Source: Gnetum montanum (taxonomy: Eukaryota > Streptophyta > Gnetopsida > Gnetales > Gnetaceae). From it: a DNA stretch of 64,000 nt. The position numbers and the translations under genes are program-made. The DNA is taken from NCBI GenBank assembly GCA_015680685.1, contig MNCI01035086.1, forward strand, positions 491,566 to 555,565, in the 5' to 3' direction. Below the pieces are notes generated by a model. It saw nothing but the letters and a program-made list of their open reading frames with translations, had not been told where the DNA came from and did no database searches. This document shows positions 1 through 13,000 of the stretch, in pieces. Each line of letters opens with the position of its first letter. Position 1 is the first letter of the stretch.

Positions 1-1403
1 AAGAGACAACTAGGACATCGATGAAATGGATGTCAAGATGGAAATGAACAAAATAAAATTAATTGCAAAATGTTAAGGGAAAAAATTTAACTGATGCACC
101 AAATAGGAATGTCAGTGGGTCCTCCCCAAAGCAGGATCATGCCTTTAATGCCCTGACAAACCCACATTCAAAGAGTCTGTATGCTCTGGGAATATCCTTT
201 GGAATAAGAGTTAAAGTCTTAACCGTGAGAATTTACTAAAAAAGAAAACAATGCATCTACCAAAATATATACTAATGATACAACTGGCAATGAGGTGAAC
301 AATGGAGAGAAGGGTGGAGAAAAGAGGATGGAATGGAATCCTAAGAACAAGATGGTGTATAGCCCCTTGTGTGTTTCATGATTAATGGGACTTGCCAAAT
401 CTCATTCCAACTCTAGCCTCAAACCAACCACATCCAGTGACTTTGCATCAATGCACTTGGCCAAACCATCCACTAGAATAACAAGAATGCTTCTGGCAAG
501 AGACACCACCATTCTGATGAAACAAATGAGAGAGTGGAAAGCGAGAAGGGCCTTAGTTAGAGGGAACATTTTTGGTTCCATAACCAATTCTTGTAGCCCA
601 AGTTTATTTTGTCTAAGGGGTGTGCTTTGAATTCTCACTTTTTTTTGTTTTCTTTTCTTTTTCTTTTTCTTTTTCTCTCTTCTCTTTTTTTTTTCTTTTT
701 GTTTTTGTGTTTTGTATTTTTATGCGTGAGAACCACACCATGCAAAGACTTGTTATTTTTATTGGTTCATCTTCTAACAATTGGGTAACATCAGAACGAC
801 AAGAAACTCAAGAAGAAAACATCCAAGCACCCAAGAGAATGGCCAATACAAATGCATCAAGTTCCCTTGAAGGCACATCCTTTTCAATCCTTGAGTTCTT
901 CCTTGGTTTGAGAAGTACCTAGTCACCAATTTGTTAAAGTTCTTATTAGAAATGGATTGTACATTTCCAAGCCAAGAGAGACCATAGACTTTGGTGGATG
1001 GATGGATGAAGTGGACTCATTGCCTGCCATATCAAAAGAACATACCTTAGTATCAACATTGTAAATTTAAGGTAAAAAACAAAACATTAGCAATCAATGA
1101 AAAACAATTCATACCATCGTGAAGAACACTTATTAGGTGACGAACTTACAGGGTGGTAACACACACAAAAAATGGAAAAGTATAACGATGTTGTAAAATA
1201 AAAACAAGAAAAGTTAAAGAAATTTGCAAAACAAAAACATGTAAAACAAAAATGTGTAAAATGAAAATTTAAAAGAATTGAGGACCTCCAATGATTAGCA
1301 TAGGTGGCCATCTCCCCCATGACTGAATGGAAAGGGAGAGATCTGAAATAGAGAGCGAGGTTGTCCGCTGGTGGAGGTGTAATTTGTACTGGCAATTTTT
1401 GGC
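1..1403 (-). other. Post-integrase non-coding region of element A
   Basis: This region follows the integrase stop in minus-strand order and has no credible long ORF. It shares blocks with the same region of the other family members: CCTCCCCAAAGCAGG at 121-135 recurs at 44416-44430 in element D, and as its reverse complement near 33612-33628 in element C. A pyrimidine-rich run lies at 637-720. An env-like ORF sits in this position in some Athila elements; none is visible here. Confidence 0.6.
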
Positions 1404-2471
1404 TCACGGAAAGGTTTTTGTTTGTTGTACATTAACCAATAACCTTTTATCTGGGCTGTCAGGCTTGTATATCATCATGGCTCTAGAGGGGAAGGTTGTA
1501 TGAATAATATAAGGTCCTTCCCACAAGGTTTGAAACTTTGTACATTGTGGTACATGCATGGGATTCCAGTAAAGGACCTTGTCTCTTGGTTGGTACCTAA
1601 ACCTTTGGATCCTTAAGTCATGACATTGTTTACTATGTGCTTTTTGCAACTCATTTAACAATAGTGCAACCAACCTATTCTTGTCTAGCACGTTCAGAGT
1701 CACTAACTGTTGTTTTTATACTAGGTCGAGGTCCAGGTGAAGTTCGCAAGCCATGGATAGCGTACGGAGTTCATTCTGTATGGGGAGCTTTGGTAGTTTC
1801 CTGTACACTAACTCATAGGGAGAATAGCCTGTGGGGAGCTTCCAAGTGGAGCGATACGCCCAGAGAGCATCATTCAGTTTCATGCTCCAATCTTGCCTAA
1901 ATTTGCTAATCGTTCGTGTTAATATTCTTGTAATCTCCCTATTAGTAACCTCAACTTGACCATTAGCTTGGGGGTGGTAAGGTGTGGTTAATTTATGCTT
2001 AACCCCTAAGCGTTGCATCAGTTTGCGAAAGGTTGCACCCGTAAAATGTGTTCCATTATCAGAGATGAGTGCACGTGGCACACCAAACTTGTTAATGATT
2101 TGTTGTTGTACAAATTGTGTTGTTGTAGATGATGTGCAATCTATTACTGCAGCTGCTTCAGCCCATTTGGTTAAGTAATCAATGGCAATGATGATATATG
2201 CCTTTCCATTGGACATCAGTGTAATCGGCCCCATAAAATCTATCCCCCAAATATTGAAGAGTTCTAAAGGTTAAATCCATTGTTGTGGACCCTCCATTCT
2301 AGCAGTCATTCCACCATCTCGTTGACACTGTTCACAGGATTGGGCAAAATGATAAGCGTCCAGGAATAGAGTTGGCCAATAATATCCTGCAAGTAGGACC
2401 TTGGTAGCCGTTTGTCTCCCAGCATAATGACCCCCACAGGGGCCCTCATGAGCATCTTGGAGAACTTTTAA
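1404..2471 (-). pseudogene. Integrase domain of element A (broken)
   Basis: The zinc-binding N-terminus is readable at about 2450-2300, ending in CEQCQRDGG. The catalytic core follows at 2234-1716 with the first Asp in WGIDFMGP, the second in ISDNGTHFTG, and the Glu in NGQVEVTNREI, so the D,D-35-E triad is preserved. A C-terminal domain at 1703-1404 contains YWNP and WEGPY motifs. A TAA interrupts the region just before the core (near 2270) where element C reads Gln, and another break separates core and C-terminus. The family function is insertion of the cDNA into nuclear DNA; this copy cannot make a full protein. Confidence 0.88.
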
Positions 2472-3240
2472 TTAATCTTTATCAGGTACACACCATCGAA
2501 CCAAGCCATCAGGACAAACTTTATAGAGTTGTCCTTTAATCTCCATGAAGTACTTGGTTTTGTGAAGAAACTGTTGTTTCTTTCTAAAGTCCAACCCCTG
2601 TGGTAATTGTTGGGAGATGAGATAAGTAAGAATGCCACTATACCAATTTATCTCCGTGGGTTGATCATTTACTGCACCAGCAAAGAGGGTTTCATTAGGA
2701 AAATGATCAGATATAGCATATTCATCCTCTTTGTGGTCCCAACGCAACCAAGATAAGTGATCCGCAACTACATTCTCAATGCCTTTGNGGTCCCAACGCA
2801 ACCAAGATAAGTGATCCGCAACTACATTCTCAATGCCTTTGCAATCTATGATTGTTAAATCGAACTCCTGAAGAATTACCAACCAACATATGATACATGG
2901 GCTAACCATTGGTTTATTCATAAGGAACCTAATTGCACTATGATCTGTATGGATATATACTTTGTAGCCCAATACATAATGCCTAAATTTATCTAGTGCA
3001 AACACTACAGCCATTAATTCCTTTTCCGTGGTCATTTAGTTGAGTTGTGCACCAGTGATACTCTTACTGGCACAATGAATGTAATAAGGTCATTTCTGTT
3101 CATCTAACTGTGTTAGTAAGGCTCCTAAGGTGTAATTAGATGCATTGGTCATGATGTGGAATGGCCTGGACCAGTCAGGGGCCTGTAGAATGGGAGTTTC
3201 TACAAGCCTCTATTTAAAAGTTTGGAATGCTCATTCACAT
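2472..3240 (-). pseudogene. Ribonuclease H domain of element A (broken)
   Basis: The readable part includes MTTEKELMAVVFALDKFRHY, THTDHSA-like HTDHSAIRFLM and ENVVADHLSWL, the usual Ty3 RNase H landmarks. The first catalytic Asp (expected MTDASN) reads MTNASN at about 3150, whereas element C still has Asp there. An internal direct duplication at 2735-2787 and 2789-2841 around a single N at 2788 adds repeated residues and is probably an assembly seam rather than biology. Confidence 0.85.
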
Positions 3241-3249
3241 TCCGTGGTC

Positions 3250-4448
3250 CATTCGAATGGTGCATCTTTTTTCGTTAATTTCACCAATGGCTTGGCAATT
3301 TTAGAGAAGTTCCCGATGAATCTCCTATAGTAGCCAGTGTGTCTAAGGAATGACCGAACGTCTTTGACAGTTTCTGGTTGTCAGGTAATCCCTTGGATGA
3401 CTTTAATTTTTTCCGGATCCACCTCTATTCCTAATTGTGAGACTTTATGTCCCAATACTATGCCCTCTTGAACCATCAAATGGCTCTTTTGCCAATTGAT
3501 CTTTAGGTTGGTTTCAACACATCGCTTTAATACTTGCTCCAACCAGTCAAGGGCTTGATCAAAGCTCATCCCATAAGTGGAGAAGTCGTCCATAAAGACT
3601 TCTACTCCGTTACTAATTTGTTGCTGAAAGATGCTTAGAACTAAGCATTGGAATCTGGCAGGAGCATTGCACAAGCCAAAAGGCATTTGTTTATATGCAA
3701 ACATTCCCCAAGGGCTAGTGAACGTTGTTTTGGCTTGGTCTTCTGGTGCGATTCGTAATTGGTTGTACCCACTGTACCCATCCAGAAAACTATAGTAGTG
3801 ATGCCCTTCTATCATGTCTAAGACTTAGTCAACAAATGGCAATGGAAAGTGATCTTTGAAGGTTGCCATATTCAATAGCCTAAAGTCTATACATGCCCTC
3901 CATTTACCTCCTTTCTTTGGTATGATTACAAGAGGGCTAACCCATTCACTATCAACAATGGGGTAAATGTACCCAGCCTTGAGAAGTTTCTCTATCTCCT
4001 ATTTTACTATTTGTTTTAACTTCGAGTTCAATCGCCTTTGTGATTTTTTGCAAGGGTTCATGGAGGGGTCTATGTAAATCCTATGCTGGCATATCCTAAG
4101 GTCTATTTCGGTTAGTTCAGGGTATGACCAAGCAAAGGTGGTTGACCACTTATTTATTACCTTCAGCAAACTTTCTTTTTGCTTGGGAGCAAGCTTTGCG
4201 TTGATGATTACCGATTTTCCATTTTTAAGGGTCATGTATTCCAAACCAGTGGGCAACAGTTTCAACTCTAGGGGCTCTTGTTTAAACTTTTTAGGAATCT
4301 CCAACTTCCCCCAGTTAATGCTTTCATGGTTAAGGGCTAGAAATTGGCTATGGACCTTCTCAAGTGCATCCATGCTTTTAACATAAGTGCTCATTATCCC
4401 CTTAGTTAGTTCCATGCATGTAGTTGAATCGTTCTCTTGGTCAGCCAT
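3250..4448 (-). pseudogene. Reverse transcriptase domain of element A (broken)
   Basis: Minus-strand reading starts with a linker at 4448 (MADQENDST), then INAKLAPKQKESLLKVI, CQHRIYIDPSMNP and QRRLNSKLKQ typical of Athila-type pol just before RT. The core shows YYSFLDGYSGYNQ, KTTFTSPWGMFAYKQMPFGL and the catalytic FMDD box at 3585-3596, then LGHKVSQLGIEVDPEK. Stops at about 4000 and 3820 (TAA where element C has the Gln of FVNQVLD) split the domain. Confidence 0.9.
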
Positions 4449-4459
4449 TAGCCACTAGG

Positions 4460-5560
4460 TGTTTTCTTGTTGTGTGGCTGCTGCATATAGGCACTTTTGT
4501 ATGTCGATGTCCTGTGCACACCGATTGCATGTAGGCAATGTTAAACTCCGCATTACCCATGATTTCTACACGCAATGGCACCTTTTGTCACTATATGCGA
4601 TGCATGGAACTTTCTTCTTCTCAATATTTTCAAAGGTACTTTTCTTAGATATTTCTAGGGAAAGATTGTGAATTCCTAGGCATGCATCTACTATGCTCAA
4701 CCATGTCCTTCCCATTATTATTGGGAAGTCCCCTTTATCATTGTTTATTTAGATCACCAGGAAATCAGCTGGATATGACCAACCACCCATGATGGTGATA
4801 ATGTCCTCCACCTATCCCAAAGGAACAGTGATGGACTGGTTGGCCAGCTCTAAGCAAATATTTCTCTTCTTGAGTGGGGGTAGGTTCCAGGTCTTATACA
4901 GTTCTTGTGAAATTAAGTTGACCCTAGAGCCTGAGTCAAGAATAGCCTTATGAGGTTCATTCCCAGCGACTTGGAGATAAATCAAGGGGCTTCCTAGATC
5001 AGAGAATTTCTTGGGAAGGTGGCTTACCTTAATCTAGTCGGTAATGGCATGTGTTAACATAACCGTGTGCATTAGCCTCAATTTCTCAGTTGAAGGGTTT
5101 CCTGAAACCTTATTTGGTATAGAGGTGTTTAGATGTTCAACCACTTGTGAAGATGAGAACTTAGTTGGATTTTTGGTCCTAAAGAAAGGTCTTTTTGGCG
5201 TATGATTGTTAGGACCAACTGAGAATTGAGGATTAGGAGCCCTCATGGTATTGGATTATTGTGGTTGAGTAGGGATTACTCTAGGCCTTGTTGGAGTGGT
5301 TGGTGGTGGGGCTACCGGCGTAAGAGATGTGGATGGATTTGGAGGATAACATGGTTATGGAACGTTTCTCGAAGGAGAAGGAGTCTTGAAATACTCCTGA
5401 ACTCGGTAGTAACGTGGAGGGTTTATGTGATCCATAGAGTCACCTGGAGAAATCGGCTGCTGCACATAATAACCATGAGGATCAGGCTACCAGTAAGGGT
5501 ACTGTTGTGTCGACGATGGCATCCCCCATGACTATGGGTATTGCCACTACTAATGTTGTC
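4460..5560 (-). pseudogene. Protease region of element A (broken)
   Basis: The aspartic protease active site reads ILDSGSRVNLIS, with Asp-Ser-Gly encoded at 4929-4937. Upstream (5246-5034) a linker reads NNHTPKRPFFRTKNPTKFSS, matching the same linker in element C (about 28660-28700). The family role is to cut the Gag-Pol polyprotein. Several stops lie between the active site and the RT linker. The zone 5250-5560 corresponds to the Pro/Gln/Tyr-rich tail between gag and protease in C but is decayed here. Confidence 0.75.
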
Positions 5561-5596
5561 TGATGGGCTATCGTGGAATTCCACTTGGATAGTACG

Positions 5597-7557
5597 TTAG
5601 TGGTTGGTGGAACTGCCTTGGGTTACCTTGAGGATAAGGTAACCTTCAGGGTGTTTCCGTTGGTTGAGTCTTGGATTAAGTGCATATACCCCAGACTCCT
5701 GTAGATGTGAGATAATTGGACAACATCCCTTAGGATGGTCATATTGGTAGATCTCACATCCACCGTCATCCACAGCCTCATCAGAGATAGGAATTTTCCC
5801 CTTACCCTTATTATGTGCAAGGCTTGAATTTCTCTGCTTTGTCTTACCTTTGTCACTACTTCGTTCTTCCTTAGTCTCTTCTACGATTTTCAAGACACTT
5901 TCAAGTCTTGAGTCTAAGAAATCCCATAACTGATCTACCTTAGCCGATACTTTTTTTGTTAGTTTTTGGATCAGCAAGGTTTTCCGATTCACCAACTCTT
6001 CGAGTGGTGACTCATCCTCCTCATCACAGAATTTTACTCCCTTCTTTCGAAGGGAGGGATCACAGTTGTATTCTTCTACACTTTCCCTCTTACGTAGTTC
6101 ACCTTCTTCTTTTGCTACTTATTCCAACAAGTGATGTACTTCATGGGCTCTAAGTTGTGATAGTCTCCCTTGGGCATAAGTCCCAAGGGTTCTTCTCGTT
6201 TCATGCCTTAGCCCATCCACGATGTGGTGAAGTTGATCTCGCTGAGCATACCCATGGCCTGGGCAACGATGTAACAATGTGTAGTAGCGGGCCATGGTAG
6301 CAGCCAAGGGTTCATAAGTACCTTGTTTCTAGCCTTGGATCTACTTATGTAAATTGGACACTCTGGAGTACATCTGATATTTATCGTTGAAGAGTTCTAG
6401 CATCATACTCCACCTCTTGATGGTTTCCAGTTCTAAGGACTGGTGCCAACTCTCTGCTTCTTTAATGAGTGTCCTTGGAAAAAACTTAAGCTTTTGCCAG
6501 TCATTTTCTATATTTTGCAAGGCACAAGCATCATGGAATGCCTGTAAATGATGCTTCGGATCAGCGTTGTATCCCCCTTCAAAACGTGGGATATTGTTCA
6601 TGTATAAATGCTTGATCCAGTTATCCTTTTAGTGCCTTGATGGAATCCTACCAGCCTCCGTTATGTCAAGCATACTTCGGGTTGCAAGCAGGGGCTCATC
6701 ATGATCATCTCTTTCATGACGCTTGTGATGTCTTCGTGGTTCCCTACTCTCCCTACGTCCTTGCCCTTGTCCTCTCTCTCGACTTTCCTATTGAGGTCTC
6801 TTGTCTTTCTTACCTCTACCCTTATCCTCATCATTATGTTCATGGTGGCTATGCCCAGATGTGGAAGGAGAGGATGAGTGATGAGATGAAGGGGAAGCAG
6901 AAGGGGAACCATCGTCATGGCAATGTTTCTTGCCTTCTCTTCAGCTACTTCAGCCCCGATCATTATGACAATCTAAGTGCTCGTCCTTAGCATGAGTGGT
7001 TGTTCCCTCTGTGAACAGTTGGCGTTCACGGGGATTAGAACTAGGGTTATGTATCATTGATCGTAGGTTCTGATACCTAACCTCCTCACCATCGTCAGGA
7101 GGGGAAACATCATCTGTTAGAGAACCCATTATAAGGGGTTCCTCATCTCCTATTTCGCTAAGGACGTATGGACCTTTGCCCTTCAAAAGTGTATGTTGAC
7201 TCTCCTGCCTTGAGTCCCTCATACGTTGTGCTTCTGTGGGATGATAATCCCTCATATCGAAGTCTTCCACAACGTATTCAGCAATTAATTCTGTCATGCT
7301 AATCTGTGCCAAGGCACAGAAGAGCATGTTAGGGACTGATCGATATGGGGGAACACGATGTTACCTTGCAGATCTCTCCACCACAGTTATTTGTCTTGAT
7401 GGAGGATAAAGGTAAAGTTTAGAATATACTCATCAAGATGAGTATAGACTATCTTGTATTGTTTAGGGCTTGGCTGATTTTGGTTATGTGTTTTATGTTT
7501 CCGACTGTCTCTAGTATTAGTCCTAGGTGGTGAATTACTTTTGTGAGAAGAATACAT
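5597..7557 (-). pseudogene. Gag of element A (broken)
   Basis: The likely start is the ATG at 7557 (MYSSHKSNSPP), 141 bases inside the LTR, the same spacing as in elements C (137) and D (144). The capsid-like core is at 6601-6341 (NIPRFEGGYNADPKHHLQAF, then ESWHQSLEL) and 6307-6119 (MARYYTLLHRCPGHGYAQ, GTYAQGRLSQL). A Ser/Arg/His-rich low-complexity stretch at about 6960-6660 precedes it. A degenerate zinc knuckle, CEIYQYDHPKGCCP, lies near 5750. The order is that of a Ty3 gag; several stops and frame changes kill it. Confidence 0.85.
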
Positions 7558-7677
7558 TTTTATCAGTGTGCTATTTCACCGTTATGTAATTTTTCTATTA
7601 ATTAACCCAAAGGTTCATTTAGGCTCCCAATGATGTGAGTGATATCATTTATGTTCTATTCGGTGCACAAACACTTA

Positions 7678-7697
7678 GTCCCTGTCAATGGTGCCAA
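7678..7697 (-). promoter_or_regulatory. Primer binding site of element A (tRNA-Asp type)
   Basis: Directly inside the 5' LTR the minus strand reads TTGGCACCATTGACAGGGAC, a degenerate match to the complement of the plant tRNA-Asp 3' end (TGGCGCCGTTGCCGGGGA). Elements C and D have the corresponding site in the same place. Confidence 0.75.
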
Positions 7698-8579
7698 TGA
7701 TGAATGGCGAGATACCCCTACACTCAACCATACGAATACGAGCGTAGCACACATGATCCAGTCGAACTCCGCAGACTAAATTCCTACATGCCCCATGGAA
7801 CACTTAGGGTTAATTATTCGTTGCCTTCCCAGACTTACTTGTAGTTTTCACAATGTATGGTTAAGCAAGTCTGAGGTATATGATTTTTATAGTTTTTCTA
7901 TTTTATGTTTCCTATGCTAACAGGGTTAAGGGTTGAGAAACTAATCACTAACTCTAACTAATAAACTAAGTCTAATTTACCTAGCATCAGCATCCGTTCC
8001 CACTTACCATACACACCCTGAACCAATGCAACCATGGCTACCAAATGTTAATCGTTGTTGGGATCACCACGCATAATGCACGTGCTCGAAGTAGTCATAT
8101 TGAGGCACTTATCTAGGAGGAAAGGGTTGAGAGAATCTAATCGCGATGTGCATCCATTCCTTGATTATCTGTACACATCCTTAAATGCTCGTAATCAAGT
8201 CGTACTCATTTCGCATTAACAGGTAATAAATAACATGTAAGAAATAACAATAATAAACTCCTATTCCATGCACTACAAGGTTTATCCAAGAAGCTCGTCT
8301 TTATTGCCGTACACAACTTGTGTTTAGGTACAATGTTGCTCGAATAAAGATACATTCACTTTAGGACTCCTACTGCGGGCACATGGAAAATATTTTATCT
8401 CTGGAGTGATCAATCTGCCAAAGTTTTCCTACTTCTAGCCTAGGATGAGGAAACAAGGGAGAGCCGTCTCTTATTTATATATATGACAACGCATCACAAT
8501 ATCGCGTACGTGATATCGTGGGGGAAGACGTGATATCGCATACGTGATATCGTAGCCCATGCGATATTGCATCTCATCA
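7698..8579 (-). repeat. 5' LTR of element A (882 bp)
   Basis: On the minus strand it starts TGAGATGCAATATCGC and ends CGCCATTCATCA, with TG..CA termini. U3 (8579 to about 8490) holds a cluster of GATATC palindromes. A TATA-like TATATATAAATAAG lies around 8471-8483, and a strong block ending in CACTCAACCATA (plus-strand view) near 7720 is shared by every LTR of the family in this window. Confidence 0.88.
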
Positions 8580-9350
8580 GCAGCCAATCTTAGATAGCTA
8601 TTCCTTGGTCCATCAACTAGAAGTAAAGAACAAGGACCTATAGATTGAGAATTTAAAACAATACATGGCATTAGCGAACATCTACTATGCTAACCTCACC
8701 AGGTTTACAACAGGTCAACCCAAAAATAAGCTAAAGTAGCAAGTAGTGGCCACCTATGTGCTATATGAAAAATAGTTTGCAAATAAGAAAAGTGCTTTTC
8801 AAAAACTCCATATGGAAAACTTGGAATTGGAAGAAATTAAGGCTCACTACCATAGACAAAGAGATGTAACCTCGAACCTAGTCAAGAGATTGATAGATCA
8901 CCATGAATTGAAAGAAAAGGCCAAGGCCTTTGAGGAGGAACTATAGCAACTTGCAACTTGGTACATGAAAGCAAATAAGATGTTCTTGCAGCTACTGTGT
9001 CTATGGGATGTACTAGTTCTAGCACACATCGACTCATTAGCCTAGACGATACATGATTCAAGAATGAAGGAGGAGAAGTTACCGGCACTCCTAAATCACT
9101 ATAAATTTCATAAGCTTGACAACAAGTGGAAGTGGCCCATGGAAGAGCCACCACCTCCAAGAACTACATGAGTTTCCCTTAGTTTTGTTGTTTTTTCATG
9201 TTGTGTCTATTTTTGTAAAACATCACTGCTGCATGAAAAATTTAATTTATGTGTTTAGTTAAGTTAATCAATAATCCCATACCTTCCTAATCTTTTGTAA
9301 AGAACTCATTCTTCATTTTGTTTAACTTGAGAGTAGGTTTTCATTCAGTT
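8580..9350 (+). pseudogene. Tail of the coiled-coil second ORF of element B
   Basis: This is homologous to the C-terminal part of the second ORF of element D (41250-42100, opposite strand). For example ELKEKAKAFEEEL here corresponds to YKDKAKAYEEERW there, and both end with PMEEPPPPxTT just before the terminal non-coding tail. The frame is broken by several stops. The 5' part of element B is missing because element A (opposite orientation) starts at 8579, so A probably inserted into B. The function of the ORF is not known. Confidence 0.7.
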
Positions 9351-9359
9351 GTGGGGGTA
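9351..9359 (+). promoter_or_regulatory. Polypurine tract of element B
   Basis: GTGGGGGTA lies directly before the LTR TG at 9360, preceded by TTTTCATTCAGTT. The same arrangement precedes the 3' LTRs of C (34401-34412) and D (minus strand, 41105-41097). In LTR elements this tract primes second-strand cDNA synthesis. Confidence 0.75.
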
Positions 9360-10071
9360 TGATGCATCATGTTTTGTAAGGCTCCGATATCAAAGCCGTA
9401 ATGTTGAGTATCTAATATCAGGACACAACCTCTGAAGTCAAGGATCTACTATCGCACTTCCATGCATGCCTATAAATACAACACTTGGGTGCACGGTTGA
9501 GTTATAGGAAAGATAAAATAGATTCATAGATTTTTTATTTCAAGTGTTGTTAGTTCCCAATGCATGCCCGTAGTGTGATGTTAAGTGATTGTATGACATC
9601 CTTATTTGAGTGTGATGTACTTGGACATGTTACATGTTCAGCAATAAAGATTAAGATTGTTTCCATCATTGCAGCATCCACTTAGCTTTATTATTACTTT
9701 TAATTACCTTTAATTACTTAAATATTTACCATTTTCCATAGTTAATGTTATCATTCATTGCTCTTTATTGTTCCTATCATTAAGTGGAATGAGTATGACT
9801 AATCGTGAGTGCTTAAGTGTAACTACTTGGTAATCCAATAGTATTATCATTTGGTATGCCTAGTAATAGTACACTTGATGATCCCAGTGGTAGTTACACA
9901 AAGTCCAAGGTGTGTACAAAAGGTTAGGAATGGATACCCCTCATATGTAGGCTATTTTAGACTTTACTTTCCAGTGTTAACTAGATTTAACAATTAAGTT
10001 CTTTATTATCATTAGGAGTAGCTTAGGGCCAAACAACATCAACTATCTTACACCTCACTTTGGACTAAACC
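9360..10071 (+). repeat. 3' LTR of element B, truncated
   Basis: It begins TGATGCATCATG after the polypurine tract and follows the family LTR through ACACCTCACTTTGGACTAAACC, then stops at 10071. The final roughly 160 bases found in complete copies (for example 52140-52303) are absent. The polyadenylation-type AATAAAG at about 9645 is preserved. U3 has only one clear GATATC. The truncation point adjoins the AT-rich Tat-type element. Confidence 0.8.
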
Positions 10072-13000
10072 TTCCTTTAGCTTATAGAATTTGTAATTGA
10101 GATGTCCCAAATGTTAGCTAAAGGAAGTTTTTTTGTAATTGAGACTTTGTGTCATCTCATATTAGCATCTTAGCTCTCATTTTTTCTTTCCATCTCTCAT
10201 TTTTTCATCCCATCTCTTGATTTCATCATGCTTTTTCTCTTCTCTTGTTCATGTTCTGTTCTTTACTAGTCCTACTAGACCACACAAACATACTTTTCAC
10301 ATTTTTCATTTTCTAAGGTTTTAGCATACCAAAAGGTCAACAAAAAGGACAACACTGAATTTAATTTAAGCTAATTCTTAATGGATTGTTTGTTGAGTGA
10401 GATACCTAAGCCTAAGTGGATATCCCTAATCTTTAAACAAATATGGTCCACAACATAGAGCTCAACTTGTGGATCCCTGCTATGACTTTTTTCCAGCTAT
10501 TTACCAAAAGAGCTATGTAGATGTCCAAGCTTTTGAATTTTTAATGAATTGTGTATATTCTTATTTGTTCAAATTTATCTTAGGAGATTTTTCATCATGG
10601 GTAGATTAGCAAATTATCAATGAAGTCAAGAACAAATATCATGGAGCTATTTTTCATCATCTTGTTACATCCATATTTTGATAGTGGGATTTGAGGGCTA
10701 AGCATATAAGCTACCAAAATTCATAACTCCATATTTAGCAACTTTGGAAGTAGAAAGGCATATGTGAGAAAGCCCCTTAAGATATGATTACAAGGACAAA
10801 GAATCTTTTTCTTTCAGATTTAGCTTCTAAAACTTTAATAATGTAGGGAATCTTAAAGAAATAGCTAAGATATAGTTAAGAAGAAATGTATCAATAAAGC
10901 TCCCTACCTTCTCTTGCGATTGACCAAATGCTGAAGTTTGTATATGGATGGAGAGTAGAGATCATACTTTGGTTAGAGATTTTCTAGAAGAATATCTAGC
11001 TCTAATGGAGAAGAATTACTTCTCATGGAAGCTTGAAGATCTTGAATAGGCTATGCTTGATGAGAGGTTTTCACACAACAGTGCTAAATATGCAAGGATT
11101 AAACTAGCTAGAAAAATGAGGATTGAAAGAATAAAAGCCAATAAGGAAAACAATAAAAAAATCTATTAGAACAAAAACAAAAAGAGCTTCTTAAAAAGTA
11201 GTAGTAGCAATACCAACAAGAGTAAGCAATGTTCCATCAAGACATGTTTGAAACTATAGCTACTTTGATCAGAGACATGGGCCAAGTAGATAATAACTGA
11301 ATAGCCAAGCTTAAAGAGGATTTGATATAGAATGAACAAGAAATAGCTAGATTAAAGAAAGATTTAAAGGGCTCTAAATACATAAATAAGTAGCTCAAAG
11401 CTACAATTACAATTAAGGAGTCACTAGTCAAGAATAAGGAGAAAGATATGTTACAGTTAGAATAAAGGCTAGTTGTCATAACCTCAGAACTAGAACAAGC
11501 TAAGAAGACAAAAGCTATAGGTCGTAATTATCTATTGTAGCCAAAGTTTAAGATTTAATTGTTAAATTTAATTATCAAAAAGAATAGATGCAAGAAACCT
11601 AGGCTAAGATCGAAGAAGCCAAGAAAAATAAAGCTATATTTGTTTATATAGATAAAAGGGTACAAAATCTGGTTAGAATAGCTACTAAAATGAGGAAAGC
11701 ACTATGACCATTTAAAAGATATTTTCTAGATAATATGATGATAATAGTTTCAAGGATAATTATAGACATCAATTAAAGGAAGTTACAGCTGGAACAAATT
11801 TGTTCAACTACTTGAGTAGCATTAAATGAAGTAACTAATTCATTAACTGAATTAGGAGCTAATGAAGAAGAAGTGGAAGAAATTATTTAAAAGCTTGAGC
11901 AAATAGAGCTAAATGCATTGAATAAAGAAATAAAATTTTTTATTCAATTATGGAAGGATATCTTAGTAGTTAGCCTTAGAAGGAAATCAAATACAAAGAA
12001 TCAAGAAATCTTATCAAGCAATTGAATAATTATCAAATGGCTTACAACTTTATGAAGAAACCATGAAGCCAATTAAGCCTTAAATTTATAACTGTTGTAA
12101 TTACCAAAAGTAGCTATATAGAGCTTTGAGCAGACTTATAAAACAATGGGGAAAGAACTTAAAATAATTTGTAAATCCTATTTTTAATAGTATTCAAAAA
12201 TAGGTTTCACTTTTCCCTTTTAGCTTTTCTCTCAGTTTTTCATTTTATTAATTAGCTTTTTACTTGTTTAGCTAGATTTACACATAGCTATGTTTTACTA
12301 GATAAAGGATTTTAGAATAAGTTATTTTCCTAAAATACCAAAATTTAGCTTATTTTTTCTATTCTCATCAAATGGGATAGCTTTTCCAAGTGTTAATTAT
12401 GAATGATCTTACTGTGAAATTAGAGTCATTCTTGGTATAAGTTTAAGCTTTATAGTAATCTTTTAATCTCAAATTTTGGCTCTACATAGCATTACTTTTG
12501 CAAATTACAACTTTTGGGAAGTGTGTTAGTAGATAGCTCAAGTTTATAGAATTATAAGCTCCATAAAATCATTTATTTATTGTTGTAGCTATGTGAGATT
12601 TAGAACTCAATAACTAAAAGGCCACTTAAAATAGATAGTTAGAAGAGAAAACTCAACATTAACAATTATAAACAAAGACAATAGTTTTAACATTCAAAAA
12701 ATAAATATAGATTTAGTTGTAATCAACATATTTAAAACTAACAAAAGCTATTTGGGGGTTTCTGTGCCTTGGTGAAACCAGAGACTAGCAACCACCGAAA
12801 ATGAGAAACTAAACTATTTTTGACTAGGGTTGTAATCCTGCACCAATAGTTTAAATGGTGCTAGAAGAAGGACCATAATTAGGTTAGATAGTTAGTTTAT
12901 TATAGATCATGAGTGGACCATCAAATAGGTAAGAAGATTTTAAAAGTCCAGTTAACCTGCTCCAACATAAGATAGGAGCATCAACAAAAGAAGAAGAGTC

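Larger units (their letters stand above)
1..8579 (-). mobile_element. Element A: Athila-type Ty3/gypsy retrotransposon, 3' end outside the window
   Basis: Read on the minus strand the order is 5' LTR (8579-7698), tRNA-Asp-type primer site, gag, protease, RT, RNase H, integrase, then non-coding sequence to the window edge. The FMDDFS reverse transcriptase signature, the IVLGHKVSQLGIEVD stretch and the ENVVADHLS end of RNase H are what I know from Athila-type plant elements. All reading frames carry stops or shifts, so this copy is dead. The 3' LTR and the second target-site copy are not visible. The five bases after the 5' LTR (8580-8584, GCAGC) would be one copy of the target duplication. Confidence 0.9.

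Noticed and set aside
10072-10140. LTR start of the Tat-type element directly after the truncated LTR B
   Set aside because: No TG start, no matching second LTR and no target duplication could be found, so the boundary remains open.
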